Positions 11,073 through 19,574 of a stretch of 64,000 nt of DNA are shown here, piece by piece. Positions within the stretch are counted from its first letter, which is position 1. Each line of letters starts with the position of its first letter. Below the pieces are notes generated by a model that saw nothing but the letters and a program-made list of their open reading frames with translations, made no database searches and was not told where the DNA came from. The DNA is taken from contig DATIQN010000006.1 of NCBI GenBank assembly GCA_035470785.1, forward strand, positions 27,577 through 91,576, read 5' to 3'. The translations under genes and the position numbers were made by a program. This stretch comes from Croceibacterium_B sp035470785. GTDB lineage: Bacteria > Pseudomonadota > Alphaproteobacteria > Sphingomonadales > Sphingomonadaceae.

Positions 11073-11596
11073 TTCTTGCGCCCCTTGCCCGTGTCGGCGG
11101 AAAGGTTGCGGCAAGCGGCCTGCGGGCCTTCCCAGCCCTCGCCCATCGCATAGAGCTGCTCGGGGCTCCACAGCGTGAAGAACTCGCCCGCGCCGTGGAA
11201 GAAGACCTCGTCCCGCAAATTCCCCAATTCCGCGAGATGGTCGGGCAGGACGAAGCGGCCGCTGGCGTCGAACGGGACTTGCTCGAAGCCCCACAGCTGC
11301 ATCGAGCGCAAGTCGCGGTCGAAATCCTTGCCGAGGCGGGTGGCCCGCTCTTCCTCGCGGTCGAGGTAGCCGTCGAACGAGGCTGTGCGCGACAGCCCGA
11401 AGCCGGTCAGGCATTTCCAGCGGTCGTGCTTGGCGAGGCACAGCACGCGCTCGCCGCCGCTCGAATCGGTCACCGCCTTGCGAAAGGCCGACGGCAGCGC
11501 AAGACGGTTCTTCTCAGCCTTAAGCGAGAAGCCCTGTCCGCTGTATCCGTTCGGCTTTTCCGCCACCGCCCCAGTACCCCACCCTCGTAAGCTCAA
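11069..11596 (-). CDS. mraZ: MraZ transcriptional regulator of the dcw cluster
   Basis: MraZ is a ring-forming SpoVT-AbrB-fold DNA-binding protein that represses its own operon in studied bacteria. Two tandem AbrB-like halves are seen, one around KAEKNRLALPSAFRK and one around FDASGRFVLPDHLAEL. The C-terminal tail is lysine-rich. The ATG at 11594-11596 gives 175 residues, slightly long. A GTG ten codons in (around 11566, product starting VAEKPNGYSG) is an equally good start and would give about 165. It is the first gene of the cluster, and the upstream gap holds a repeat expected of its operator. Confidence 0.93.
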   Translation of the reverse strand: MSLRGWGTGAVAEKPNGYSGQGFSLKAEKNRLALPSAFRKAVTDSSGGERVLCLAKHDRWKCLTGFGLSRTASFDGYLDREEERATRLGKDFDRDLRSMQLWGFEQVPFDASGRFVLPDHLAELGNLRDEVFFHGAGEFFTLWSPEQLYAMGEGWEGPQAACRNLSADTGKGRKK

Positions 11597-11715
11597 TCCC
11601 CGATCGGCAAATCTTCCCCGTTCGAAGCCGCGCGCCAGCGCGGCCCGACCGCCCGACTCTCGGGCGCGCTTCGGGTTGATTGTCCGATGGACTTGCTATC
11701 TATCGCGGGTGGAGC

Positions 11716-11740
11716 GGGGATGAAAGGGGAAATTAGGGGA
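11716..11740. promoter_or_regulatory. Candidate MraZ operator (mraZ box)
   Basis: The sequence GGGGA occurs at 11716-11720, 11726-11730 and 11736-11740, an exact 10-bp period on the plus strand, with a degenerate CGGGT one period earlier at 11706-11710. In E. coli, MraZ binds several G-rich pentamers of the TGGGN type separated by 5 nt, one per helical turn, upstream of mraZ. The array here lies about 120 bp upstream of the mraZ start on the strand opposite the gene. A GANTC site (GACTC, 11814-11818) lies further upstream. The rest of the 11597-11888 gap shows nothing else I can name. Confidence 0.7.
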
Positions 11741-11888
11741 CGAAGTGCGAATTTCGCCAGCAGGCTGTGGATATACGGCGAATTGTTGAGACCGAAAAGG
11801 CGAACTTACGGATGACTCGGACACCGCACGCCCGGGGCGTAGGTCCTCCCGCAAAATCCCCGAATCGCGGCGCCGACGCCGGCAAGTC

Positions 11889-12215
11889 TTATTTGTTGGC
11901 GGTGTGCTTGATCGTTGTGCCGCCTGCCCCACCGGAAGCGGAGTTAGCCGGAGCGGCGACGTCGGGCGCGACTCCGGCATCGGCCAGCGCATCGTTGGCC
12001 GAAGGCGCCTTTTCGGCCGCCGTGGTCGACACGGCTTCGGGCACTGCGGCCGCTTCTGTCTGCCGCGCGCGATCCATGATCACGGTTGCCAGGCCCACCA
12101 GCAGCCCCATCGCGGCCAGCCCGGACAGCCCGATCTGCAGACGCTGGATCGACTGCGCGCGGGTACCCGAAAGCGACATGTAGATTACTTCGGGATCGTC
12201 GGGATCGCTGGCCAT
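11889..12215 (-). CDS. Small single-pass membrane protein, function unknown
   Basis: This is a 108-residue protein I do not recognise. The first 25 residues are polar (MASDPDDPEVIYMSLSGTRA), residues about 27-47 form one hydrophobic segment (IGLSGLAAMGLLVGLATVIM), and the remainder is an Ala/Pro/Thr-rich, probably disordered tail ending in TIKHTANK. It starts 23 nt after the cysK stop in the same direction, so it is probably the last gene of a ferredoxin-cysK unit, and it lies just before the mraZ control region. Coding is supported by codon pattern and tight spacing. Confidence 0.65.
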   Translation of the reverse strand: MASDPDDPEVIYMSLSGTRAQSIQRLQIGLSGLAAMGLLVGLATVIMDRARQTEAAAVPEAVSTTAAEKAPSANDALADAGVAPDVAAPANSASGGAGGTTIKHTANK

Positions 12216-12238
12216 GGTGCCCTTTTACCGCGCGACGA

Positions 12239-13234
12239 TTAACGCAGCCAGTCGAAAACCGGCAGGCTTTTCGCTTCGAGCCACTCGGCGTTGTAGAGGG
12301 TCGAGAGATAGCGGAAGCCGGTGTCGCACAGGATTGTCGCCACTCGGGCGCCCTTGCCCAACTGCTTGCCCAGCGCGACCGCGCCGGCGACGTTGATTCC
12401 GCTCGACAGCCCAAGGCACAGCCCCTCGTCCTTCAGCAGGCGGGCGACCCATTCGAGCCCTTCCTCGTCGGAAATGCGAAACTGGGTGTCGATCGGTGCG
12501 CCTTCGAGGTTGGCGGTGATCCGCCCCTGACCGATGCCCTCGGCAACCGAGTTGCCCTCGGCCTTGAGCTCGCCGTGTGCGTAATACTCGTAAAGCGCCG
12601 CGCCGTGCGGGTCGGTCAGCGCGATCGTCACCTTGTCGTCGAATTCCTTGAGCCCGAGGGCCACCCCGGCAAGCGTGCCGCCAGTGCCCACGGCACAGGT
12701 GAAGCCGTCGACACGCCCTTCCATCTGCTCCCAGATCTCGGGCGCGGTGCTCTCGATGTGCGCCCGGCGATTGGCGATATTATCGAACTGGTTGGCCCAG
12801 ATCGCGTTGTCGGCCTCTTCGGCGAGGCGGCGGCTGGTGTGCACGAAGTGGCCAGGATTGGAAAACTTGGTCGGCGGGACGAGGACCAGCTCCGCGCCGA
12901 GCGCGCGCAGCGTGTCCATTTTCTCCTTCGACTGGTTCTCGGGCATGACGATGATCGTCTTGTAGCCTAGGGCATTGGCCACCAGCGCCAGGCCGATACC
13001 GGTGTTGCCCGCGGTGCCTTCAACAATCGTGCCGCCGGGCCTAAGCTCACCCCGCGCCTCGGCATCGCGCACGATCCACAGCGCCGCGCGGTCCTTGACC
13101 GAGGCGCCCGGGTTCATGAACTCGCACTTGCCCCAGATCTCGCAACCCGCCGTTTCGCTCGGGCCCTTGAGCAGGACCAGCGGAGTGTTGCCGATGAGGG
13201 CGAGCGTGTCGGGAAGCGCCTTGGGTGCCGTCAT
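12239..13234 (-). CDS. cysK: Cysteine synthase A (O-acetylserine sulfhydrylase)
   Basis: CysK makes L-cysteine from O-acetyl-L-serine and sulfide using pyridoxal phosphate. The start at 13232-13234 (MTAPKALPDTLALIGNTPLV) is chosen because the conserved IGNTPLV motif must lie near the N-terminus; this gives 331 residues. The PLP lysine is Lys47 in NPGASVKDRA, and the phosphate-binding loop EGTAGNTGIG spans about 72-81. The C-terminal serine of the PLP-ring contact lies in LGLSSGIN. A close relative such as cystathionine beta-synthase core is less likely given the length. Confidence 0.93.
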   Translation of the reverse strand: MTAPKALPDTLALIGNTPLVLLKGPSETAGCEIWGKCEFMNPGASVKDRAALWIVRDAEARGELRPGGTIVEGTAGNTGIGLALVANALGYKTIIVMPENQSKEKMDTLRALGAELVLVPPTKFSNPGHFVHTSRRLAEEADNAIWANQFDNIANRRAHIESTAPEIWEQMEGRVDGFTCAVGTGGTLAGVALGLKEFDDKVTIALTDPHGAALYEYYAHGELKAEGNSVAEGIGQGRITANLEGAPIDTQFRISDEEGLEWVARLLKDEGLCLGLSSGINVAGAVALGKQLGKGARVATILCDTGFRYLSTLYNAEWLEAKSLPVFDWLR

Positions 13235-13296
13235 GCCAGACCGGTTAATAGGCGCAACGCCGGGCCGCAACGCAATTGCGCTTGTTACGGCTGAAA

Positions 13297-13614
13297 TCAG
13301 TCTTCCTGCGCGATCCGCACCTTCAGCCCATCGAGGTCGGGCGTGAAGGGGATCTGGCAACCGAGGCGCGAGTATTGGTCGCGGTCCCCGCTCGAATCGA
13401 GCAGGTCGTCCTCGTCTTCGCTGATCGGCGGAAGCTTGCCGAAGAACTCCGGGTCGATGTGAACGTGACAGGTGGCGCACGAACAGCAGCCACCGCACAG
13501 CGCCAGAAGCTCGTCAAAGCCGTTGTCGCGGATCGCTTCCATCACCGTCAGCCCGTCGATCGTTTCGATCGTCGAGGTTTCGCCGGAACGAGTGGTGACG
13601 ATCAGCTTGGGCAT
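13297..13614 (-). CDS. [2Fe-2S] ferredoxin, plant/vertebrate-adrenodoxin type
   Basis: This is a small electron carrier of 105 residues from the ATG at 13612-13614 (MPKLIVTTRSGE); an ATG three codons earlier is also possible. Four cysteines are placed as Cys40-x5-Cys46-x2-Cys49 and Cys86, the pattern of adrenodoxin/putidaredoxin-like ferredoxins. Cys43 and Cys44 are extra cysteines within the loop. The acidic C-terminal half (EDEDDLLD) is typical for docking to a reductase or oxygenase. It precedes cysK by 62 nt on the same strand. Its redox partner is not encoded here. Confidence 0.88.
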   Translation of the reverse strand: MPKLIVTTRSGETSTIETIDGLTVMEAIRDNGFDELLALCGGCCSCATCHVHIDPEFFGKLPPISEDEDDLLDSSGDRDQYSRLGCQIPFTPDLDGLKVRIAQED

Positions 13615-13687
13615 CGGGCGCAAGTCTCCTAAGGGGTCAGCGCGCGGCTGCTAGGCAATCGCGTTTCGATTGGCAAGCGGAGCACGC

Positions 13688-14305
13688 ATGGGTCTTACAG
13701 CCGAACAACTGCATGGGGGGCTCGAGACAGTCGCGAAGCGCGACCCAGCGATCGCCCGCGCGCTCAAGCTGGCCGGACATCCCGAACCGCGCATCCGCGA
13801 CCGGGGCTACCGCACCTTGCTGCGCACGATTGTCGGCCAGCAGGTCAGCGTCGCCGCCGCGTCGAGCATGTGGCGCAAGCTCGAGGCCGCGCTCGGCGAG
13901 GACATGCTGCCCGAGACGCTGCTCGCGGCCGACTTCGACAGCTTGCGCGCCTGCGGCCTGTCGCGCCAGAAGCAGGGCTACGCCCGGTCACTGTGCGAGT
14001 TGGTCGTCAGCGGCGAGCTCGACCTCGAGCAGCTGCCGACCGACGACGAGGAAGCAATTGTCCAGCTCACCCGCATCAAGGGCATCGGCCGCTGGTCGGC
14101 GGAGATCTACCTGCTGTTTGCCGAAGGGCGGCCCGACATCTGGCCGGCCGGCGACCTGGCGGTGCAAGCTGGTATCGGCCGGATCATGGGCATGGCCGAG
14201 CGTCCATCGGAGAAGGAAGTCCGAGCGCTCGCAGAAGCCTGGCGGCCGCACCGCGGCGCCGTCGCGATCCTCACCTGGCATTGCTACAACAACGCGGCGC
14301 TCTAA
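13688..14305 (+). CDS. DNA-3-methyladenine glycosylase II-like (HhH-GPD)
   Basis: This is a base-excision repair glycosylase of the AlkA/endonuclease III superfamily, 205 residues. The ATG at 13688 follows AGCGGAG; a TTG six codons upstream is less convincing. The helix-hairpin-helix LTRIKGIGRWSAEIYLL spans about 128-144, followed by the loop with catalytic Asp156 in WPAGDLAVQ. No iron-sulfur cysteine cluster is present, which fits AlkA rather than Nth/MutY. It lacks the N-terminal beta domain of E. coli AlkA, as do many short alphaproteobacterial homologues. It is divergent from the ferredoxin gene. Confidence 0.88.
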   Translation: MGLTAEQLHGGLETVAKRDPAIARALKLAGHPEPRIRDRGYRTLLRTIVGQQVSVAAASSMWRKLEAALGEDMLPETLLAADFDSLRACGLSRQKQGYARSLCELVVSGELDLEQLPTDDEEAIVQLTRIKGIGRWSAEIYLLFAEGRPDIWPAGDLAVQAGIGRIMGMAERPSEKEVRALAEAWRPHRGAVAILTWHCYNNAAL

Positions 14306-14369
14306 ATCACGCTTGTGCCGCGCTCAGGCGACGGTGTATTGCACGTATAACACGGTCGCAGGAGACCCC

Positions 14370-16292
14370 ATGACCCAAGTTCCCTTGATCACGCGCGAAG
14401 CGCTGTTCGGCAATCCTGTGCGCAGTGGCGGCGTCATCAGCCCCGACGGCAAGTGGCTCGGATGGATGGCGCCGCACGAAGGCGTGATGAACGTGTTCGT
14501 CGCCCTGTACGACAAACCCGGCGAGACACGCCGGATGACCAGCGCCGCCGAGCGCCCGATCCCGTTCTTCTCCTTCACTCGCGATTCCAGGAGCGTGATC
14601 TACATCCAGGACAAGGCCGGCGACGAGAACTTCCTGCTCTATCAGGTCGACCTCGCCAGTGGCGCGGAACGCACCCTCACGCCCTTCGAGAACACCCGCG
14701 TTAGGGTGATCGGCGGTTCGCACACCATCCGCGATAAGCTGCTCATCGGCCTCAACAACCGCAATGCGCAGTATCACGACGTCTATCTGCTGAACCTCAC
14801 CACCGGCGCCCTCGACCTGGTAATGCAGAACGATTCGTTCGTCAGCTTCCTTGCTGACGACACCCTCACCCTGCGCATCGCAATGCGACAGAATGACACA
14901 GGCGGGAGCGACATTTTCGCGATCGTCGGCGGCAAGGTTTCCCAGACGCCGCGCGACAGCATCACGCTCGAGGATTCGATGACCACCAGTCCGGCCGGAT
15001 ACACGACCGACGGCAAGACGCTCTACTGGATCGACAGCCGCGAGCGCGACACTGCCGCGCTGATCGCCGAGGACACAGCAACCGGCGCCAAGACGGCCAT
15101 CGCCGAAGATGCCAAGGCCGATATCGGCGGCACGTTGCGCGATCCGGTAACCGGCGTGGTCGAGGCGTTTTCTGTCAACTACCTCAAGACCGAATGGACC
15201 GCGCTGAAACCCGAGATCGGCCAGGCGCTCGCGTTCCTGCGCGAACGGCTCGACGGCGAGTTCGGTGTCCAGTCGCGCAACGAGGCCGACGACAAGTGGC
15301 TGGTGTGGCACGACCCGCTGACCGGCCCGACACGGGCCCTGCTCTACGACCGCACGGCCGGAACGCTCGAGGAGTTCTATGTTACTCGACCGGAGCTCGA
15401 AGGCGCGCCGCTGCAGGCGATGCATCCTCTCGAAATTCCATCGCGAGATGGCCTGACGCTGGTCAGCTACCTCACGCTGCCGCCGGGTAGCAATCCGGAC
15501 GGCGACGGCCGGCCCGACAGCCCCGTGCCTATGGTCCTGCTCGTCCATGGCGGTCCGTGGGCGCGCGACGGATACGGCTTCAACCGCATGCACCAGCTGC
15601 TCGCCAACCGCGGCTACGCGGTGCTGTCGGTCAACTTCCGCGGGTCGACCGGCTTCGGCAAGGCGTTCATCAACGCCGGCAACCTCGAATGGGGCGCCAA
15701 GATGCATGACGACCTGATCGACTCCGTCGACTGGGCGGTGGCGCGGGGCATCGCGCAAAAGGACAAGGTCGCGATCATGGGCGGCAGCTATGGCGGGTAC
15801 GCCACGCTCGCCGGCCTCACCTTCACGCCCGAGGTATTCGCCTGCGGTGTCGACATCGTCGGCCCGTCGAACCTCGAAACGCTGCTCGGGACGATCCCGC
15901 CGTACTGGGCGCCGATGGTCAAGCAGTTCCACGAGCGGATGGGCAATCCGAACACGCCCGTGGGCCTGCAGCTGCTCAAGGACCGCAGCCCGCTGTACAA
16001 GGCCGACAAAATCTGCCGCCCGCTGTTGATAGCGCAGGGCGCGAACGACCCGCGGGTCAAGCAGAGCGAGAGCGACCAGATCGTCGCGGCGATGGAGAAG
16101 CACAAGATTCCGGTGACCTACGTCGTGTTCCCCGACGAAGGACACGGCTTCGCGCGACCCGAGAACAACATCGCCTTCACCGCGATCACCGAGGCTTTCC
16201 TGGCGACGGAGCTCGGCGGGCGGGCCGAACCGTTGGGCGGCGACGTCGAAAAGTCGACGGCGCAAATCAAGACCGGCGCGGAGCTGGTCTAG
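14370..16292 (+). CDS. S9 family prolyl oligopeptidase-like peptidase
   Basis: This 640-residue serine peptidase starts at the ATG at 14370 (MTQVPLITREALFG), preceded by GGAG at 14361-14364; the longer open frame upstream overlaps the glycosylase gene and is spurious. Residues to about 380 form a predicted beta-propeller and the rest an alpha/beta-hydrolase domain. The triad is visible: Ser473 in GGSYGGY, Asp560 in GANDPRV and His592 in DEGHGF. No signal peptide is apparent, so it is probably cytoplasmic. Such enzymes cleave short peptides, often after Pro or acyl-amino acids; the substrate cannot be deduced. Confidence 0.9.
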   Translation: MTQVPLITREALFGNPVRSGGVISPDGKWLGWMAPHEGVMNVFVALYDKPGETRRMTSAAERPIPFFSFTRDSRSVIYIQDKAGDENFLLYQVDLASGAERTLTPFENTRVRVIGGSHTIRDKLLIGLNNRNAQYHDVYLLNLTTGALDLVMQNDSFVSFLADDTLTLRIAMRQNDTGGSDIFAIVGGKVSQTPRDSITLEDSMTTSPAGYTTDGKTLYWIDSRERDTAALIAEDTATGAKTAIAEDAKADIGGTLRDPVTGVVEAFSVNYLKTEWTALKPEIGQALAFLRERLDGEFGVQSRNEADDKWLVWHDPLTGPTRALLYDRTAGTLEEFYVTRPELEGAPLQAMHPLEIPSRDGLTLVSYLTLPPGSNPDGDGRPDSPVPMVLLVHGGPWARDGYGFNRMHQLLANRGYAVLSVNFRGSTGFGKAFINAGNLEWGAKMHDDLIDSVDWAVARGIAQKDKVAIMGGSYGGYATLAGLTFTPEVFACGVDIVGPSNLETLLGTIPPYWAPMVKQFHERMGNPNTPVGLQLLKDRSPLYKADKICRPLLIAQGANDPRVKQSESDQIVAAMEKHKIPVTYVVFPDEGHGFARPENNIAFTAITEAFLATELGGRAEPLGGDVEKSTAQIKTGAELV

Positions 16293-16294
16293 CC

Positions 16295-17170
16295 ATGCGC
16301 ACAGTCGCCAGCGTCCATGCTGCCTATCGCGACGACATCGCCGATCTCGTCACGCGCCGTCCGGTGCCGGGGCCCGGACTGCCGCAGGTCGATCCGTTCC
16401 TCTTCCTCAACCACCACGGCCCACAGACATATCCGCCGGGCAATGGCGGGTTGCCGTTCGGGCCGCACCCGCATCGCGGGTTCGAGACGGTGACCTTCAT
16501 CCTCGAGGGCACGCTCGCCCACTACGACAGCGGCGGGCACGAAAGCGTGATCGAGGCCGGCGGGGTGCAATGGATGACCGCCGGTTCGGGCCTGGTGCAC
16601 GCGGAAGTCTCGCCGCCGGAGTTCAAGCGCGACGGCGGCCCGCTGGAGATTCTCCAGTTGTGGGTCAACCTGCCCGGGCGGCTGAAAATGACCAGTCCGC
16701 GCTACTCCGGGGTGCAGAAGGAGGCGATTCCGGCCGTGCCCCTGGCCGGCGGCGCGGGCGAGCTGGAGCTGGTTTCGGGCAAGTTTGAAGGCGCTGAAGG
16801 GCCGATCCATCCTCTCACCGGCGTCTTTATGTCGGTCGTGCGGCTAACTCCCGGCGGCCGCGCCGAGCTTCCCGCACCGCGCGGGCGATCCGTGTTCCTC
16901 TACCTAGCGCGCGGGAGCGTATCGGTCGGCGATGTCGCAGTCCAACAATGGCATTTGGTGACGCTCACCGACGACGGCGACAGCGTCTCGATCACGGCAG
17001 GAGAGAACGGAGCCTTGCTCCTGTTCGGCCATGCCGAGCCGATCGGCGAGCCCGTTGTCGCGCACGGCCCGTTCGTCATGAACAGCGAGGCGGAAATTCG
17101 CCAGGCGATCATCGACTATCAGGCAGGCACCTTCCAAGGCGACGGCAAGCTGGTGGAAGTCGGGCGGTAA
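16295..17170 (+). CDS. Pirin family bicupin
   Basis: This is a pirin-like protein of 291 residues with two cupin domains. Metal ligands of the N-terminal cupin are seen at HPH (58-60) and in LVHAE (His102, Glu104), the pattern of iron-binding pirins with quercetinase-like activity. The C-terminal cupin lacks an evident ligand set, as usual. It begins 2 nt after the S9 peptidase stop, so the two are cotranscribed, and the downstream SDR gene follows after 16 nt. Pirins are variously reported as redox-linked regulators or dioxygenases; the role here is unknown. Confidence 0.92.
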   Translation: MRTVASVHAAYRDDIADLVTRRPVPGPGLPQVDPFLFLNHHGPQTYPPGNGGLPFGPHPHRGFETVTFILEGTLAHYDSGGHESVIEAGGVQWMTAGSGLVHAEVSPPEFKRDGGPLEILQLWVNLPGRLKMTSPRYSGVQKEAIPAVPLAGGAGELELVSGKFEGAEGPIHPLTGVFMSVVRLTPGGRAELPAPRGRSVFLYLARGSVSVGDVAVQQWHLVTLTDDGDSVSITAGENGALLLFGHAEPIGEPVVAHGPFVMNSEAEIRQAIIDYQAGTFQGDGKLVEVGR

Positions 17171-17186
17171 CGGGGGATAAGCGTCA

Positions 17187-18002
17187 ATGGCACTGCGCAA
17201 GACGATCTTCGTCACCGGTGGCGGCTCGGGCATCGGCCGGGCGATCGCGATCCGCTTCGCCCACGCCGGCTGGTTCGTCGGACTGGGCGATATCAACGAG
17301 GCGGGCATGGCGGAAACCGAGGCGCTCATGCCCGGCGGGTTCGCCTATTGCCACAAGTTCGACGTTGCCGACCGCGCGGCGTGGGACGAGGCGCTGCGCA
17401 TCGTTTCGGTCGCGGCGGGCGGCAAGATCGACGTGGTCGCCAACAACGCCGGCATCTCGCTCGGCGGACCGCTCGAAGAATACGAGCAGGACGAAATCGA
17501 CCGCATCCTCGACGTCAACCTCAAGGGCGTGATCTACGGCGCCCAGGCCGCCTACCCCTACCTCAAGGCGAGCGCGCCCGGCTCGTGCCTGATCAACACC
17601 GCCAGCGCGGCGGCGCTCTACGGCATGGCCAACCAGTCGCTCTATGGCGCCACCAAGGCGGCCGTGCGCTCGCTGACCGAATCGCTCGACGCCGAGTGGG
17701 CGCCAGAGGGCATCCGCGTGCGCTCGCTGATGCCGAGCTTCATCGACACCCCGCTGCTGCAGAACACGCCGAACCGCAAGCGCAACGCGGTGATCCGCGA
17801 CGCCGTGGTTGAGGCCGGCCTGGAATTCACCCCGGTGGAGGAAGTGGCCGAGGCAGCGTGGCAGGCGGTGACCGGTTACAAGCTGCATTACCTGATCGGC
17901 AAGACCGCGCGCCGGTTGCGGTTCATCGCCAAATGGATGCCCGGCAAGCTCCGCAACCGCGCCCGCCTGCTGGCCAAGGCGCACGAGCGGACGGCGCGCT
18001 AG
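17187..18002 (+). CDS. Short-chain dehydrogenase/reductase
   Basis: This is a classical SDR of 271 residues. The NAD(P) loop TGGGSGIG is at 10-17, NNAG at 86-89, and the catalytic Ser140-Tyr153-Lys157 set is intact. The acidic residue Asp35 after beta-2 (GLGDINEAG) suggests NAD preference. The C-terminal 40 residues are basic (LRFIAKWMPGKLRNRARLLA), which may associate with membranes, as in related SDRs acting on lipid-like substrates. It is the third gene of the peptidase-pirin-SDR unit. Its stop shares a CTAG with the stop of the convergent pterin dehydratase gene. Confidence 0.88.
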   Translation: MALRKTIFVTGGGSGIGRAIAIRFAHAGWFVGLGDINEAGMAETEALMPGGFAYCHKFDVADRAAWDEALRIVSVAAGGKIDVVANNAGISLGGPLEEYEQDEIDRILDVNLKGVIYGAQAAYPYLKASAPGSCLINTASAAALYGMANQSLYGATKAAVRSLTESLDAEWAPEGIRVRSLMPSFIDTPLLQNTPNRKRNAVIRDAVVEAGLEFTPVEEVAEAAWQAVTGYKLHYLIGKTARRLRFIAKWMPGKLRNRARLLAKAHERTAR

Positions 18003-18289
18003 AGCAGCGCGTCGATCGCCCCGGCCATGTCGACGTCGCGCTGCGACAGGCCGCCGGCGTCGTGCGTGGTCAAGGTGATCTCGACCCAGTTGTAGACGTT
18101 CGCCCACTCGGGATGATGGTCGCGTTTCTCGGCGATCAGCGCGACGCGGGCCATGAAGGCGAAAGCCTCGCTGAAATCGGCGAACTTGTAGCGGCGGACG
18201 ATGGCGAGCTTGTCGTCGCGCAGGGTCCATTCGGGCAGTCCGGCGAGCGCCCACTCGCGCTCCTTCTCGGTCAGTTGCGGCACGGGCAT
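17999..18289 (-). CDS. phhB: 4a-hydroxytetrahydrobiopterin (pterin-4-alpha-carbinolamine) dehydratase
   Basis: The 96-residue protein matches the PCD/DCoH family in length. The signature is visible in order: HHPEW, then NWVEITL, then THDAGGLSQRD. Residues of the two catalytic histidines fall in RDHHPEW. In bacteria it recycles the pterin cofactor for phenylalanine hydroxylase or acts in molybdopterin-related pathways. No aromatic hydroxylase gene is in the window, so the partner is elsewhere. It is convergent with the SDR gene and divergent from ccmA. Confidence 0.92.
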   Translation of the reverse strand: MPVPQLTEKEREWALAGLPEWTLRDDKLAIVRRYKFADFSEAFAFMARVALIAEKRDHHPEWANVYNWVEITLTTHDAGGLSQRDVDMAGAIDALL

Positions 18290-18342
18290 GACTCACCTCG
18301 CTTGCTTGTCGCTCAACCTTCCTTGGCCTAACGCTCGCGCGG

Positions 18343-18918
18343 ATGGAAGGGTGCAGCCTCGCCGTGAACGACCTCGCCTGCCGCCGCGGCGACAGGGTGC
18401 TGTTCCGCGCCCTGTCGTTCGAACTGATGGGCGGCGAGGCGCTGCAGGTTGTCGGACCGAACGGTACCGGCAAATCGAGCCTGCTCAGGATCCTCGCCGG
18501 GCTGCTCGGGCCGTTCGCGGGAACAGTCGAGCGGAGCGGCGCCATCGGCCTGGTCGACGAGCGCCCGGCGCTCGACGAGCATTTGCCGCTCGGGCGGGCG
18601 CTGGACTTCTGGGCGCATGTCGATGCGACCTCCGCGCCCGTGCCCGACCTCGGCCTCGACAGCCTGCTGGATATACCGGTGCGCTTCCTGTCGACCGGCC
18701 AGCGCAAGCGTGCCGCGCTCGCCCGGCTGATCCGCCAACAGGCGTCGGTGTGGCTGCTAGACGAGCCGCTCAACGGTCTCGATGCCGAGGCCGCGCGATC
18801 GTGCGAAGCGCTGGTGGCAGACCATTGCGTGCGCGGCGGGCTGGCGGTGGTCGCCTCGCACCAGCCGTTCGCCCTCCCCGGCCTTCGCCCCATCGCCATC
18901 TCGGACTTCGCGTCGTGA
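18343..18918 (+). CDS. ccmA: Cytochrome c biogenesis heme exporter ATPase
   Basis: CcmA is the ATP-binding subunit of the system I heme-handling ABC complex (CcmABCD) at the inner membrane. The 191-residue protein has Walker A GPNGTGKS (38-45), the ABC signature LSTGQRKR and Walker B WLLDEPLNGLD, where the ...LNGLD form is typical of CcmA. The ATG at 18343 is used; a GTG at 18364 is an alternative. The stop overlaps the ccmB start as GTGA. Neither ccmC nor other ccm genes follow. Confidence 0.92.
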   Translation: MEGCSLAVNDLACRRGDRVLFRALSFELMGGEALQVVGPNGTGKSSLLRILAGLLGPFAGTVERSGAIGLVDERPALDEHLPLGRALDFWAHVDATSAPVPDLGLDSLLDIPVRFLSTGQRKRAALARLIRQQASVWLLDEPLNGLDAEAARSCEALVADHCVRGGLAVVASHQPFALPGLRPIAISDFAS

Positions 18919-19574
18919 GCGGCCTCGGGGCGATCCTTCGCCGCGACCTCGCGCAGATGTTCGGCGGCGGAAGGCGCGGCGGGGCGATCCTGCCGGTGCT
19001 GTTCTTCATTGCGACCGCGATGCTGTTCCCGTTCGCGGTCGGTCCCGACCCTGTGCTGCTGGCGCGCGCCGGCGGCGGGATCATCTGGGTCGCCGCGCTG
19101 CTCGCCGCGATCCTGCCATTGGACCGCCTGCTCGCTCCCGATCTTGAGCAGGGCATGTTCGACCAGTTCGCCGTGCGGGGGATCGCCGAGGAAGCGGTCG
19201 TCGCGGTGCGCCTGCTCGCCCACTGGCTGAGCTTCGGCCCGCCGCTGATGCTCGCCGCCCTCCCCGCCGCCGCGCTGCTCGGGCTTCACGCTGATACGCT
19301 GCGCACCGTCGAGTGGGGCCTGCTGGCGGGCACGCCCGGCTTGGCCGCAATCGGCCTGATCATCGCCGCGCTGACCGTCTCGCTGCGCGCCGGAGCGGCG
19401 CTTGCCGGCCTGCTTCTCATCCCGCTCGCCGTGCCGCTGCTGATCTTCGGCGCCGGCGCGCTTTCGACCGGCGGCCAGAGCGGCCTCGCCCTCACCGCCG
19501 CAATCAGCCTGCTGCTATGCGCGATTACGCCGTTCGCCGGAGGTGCGGCGATCCGGGCCGCGAGAGAGGGCTAA
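18915..19574 (+). CDS. ccmB: Heme exporter membrane protein
   Basis: CcmB is the membrane partner of CcmA in system I cytochrome c maturation. The protein, 219 residues from the GTG at 18915, has six hydrophobic segments, matching the family's length and topology, and carries the conserved LDRLLAPDLEQG segment after the second helix, typical of CcmB. The start overlaps ccmA by 4 nt. The stop lies on a CTAA that also holds the stop of the convergent DMT gene. The upstream open frame in this phase runs inside ccmA and is not coding. Confidence 0.92.
   Translation: MSGLGAILRRDLAQMFGGGRRGGAILPVLFFIATAMLFPFAVGPDPVLLARAGGGIIWVAALLAAILPLDRLLAPDLEQGMFDQFAVRGIAEEAVVAVRLLAHWLSFGPPLMLAALPAAALLGLHADTLRTVEWGLLAGTPGLAAIGLIIAALTVSLRAGAALAGLLLIPLAVPLLIFGAGALSTGGQSGLALTAAISLLLCAITPFAGGAAIRAAREG

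Noticed and set aside
14307..16265. Minus-strand open frame of 652 codons
   Set aside because: It is the antisense image of the S9 peptidase, whose catalytic motifs are intact on the plus strand.
17184..19289. Minus-strand open frame of 701 codons
   Set aside because: It lies antisense to the SDR, ccmA and ccmB genes, has no recognisable domain and is Arg/Gln/Gly-rich, as expected of a high-GC shadow frame.
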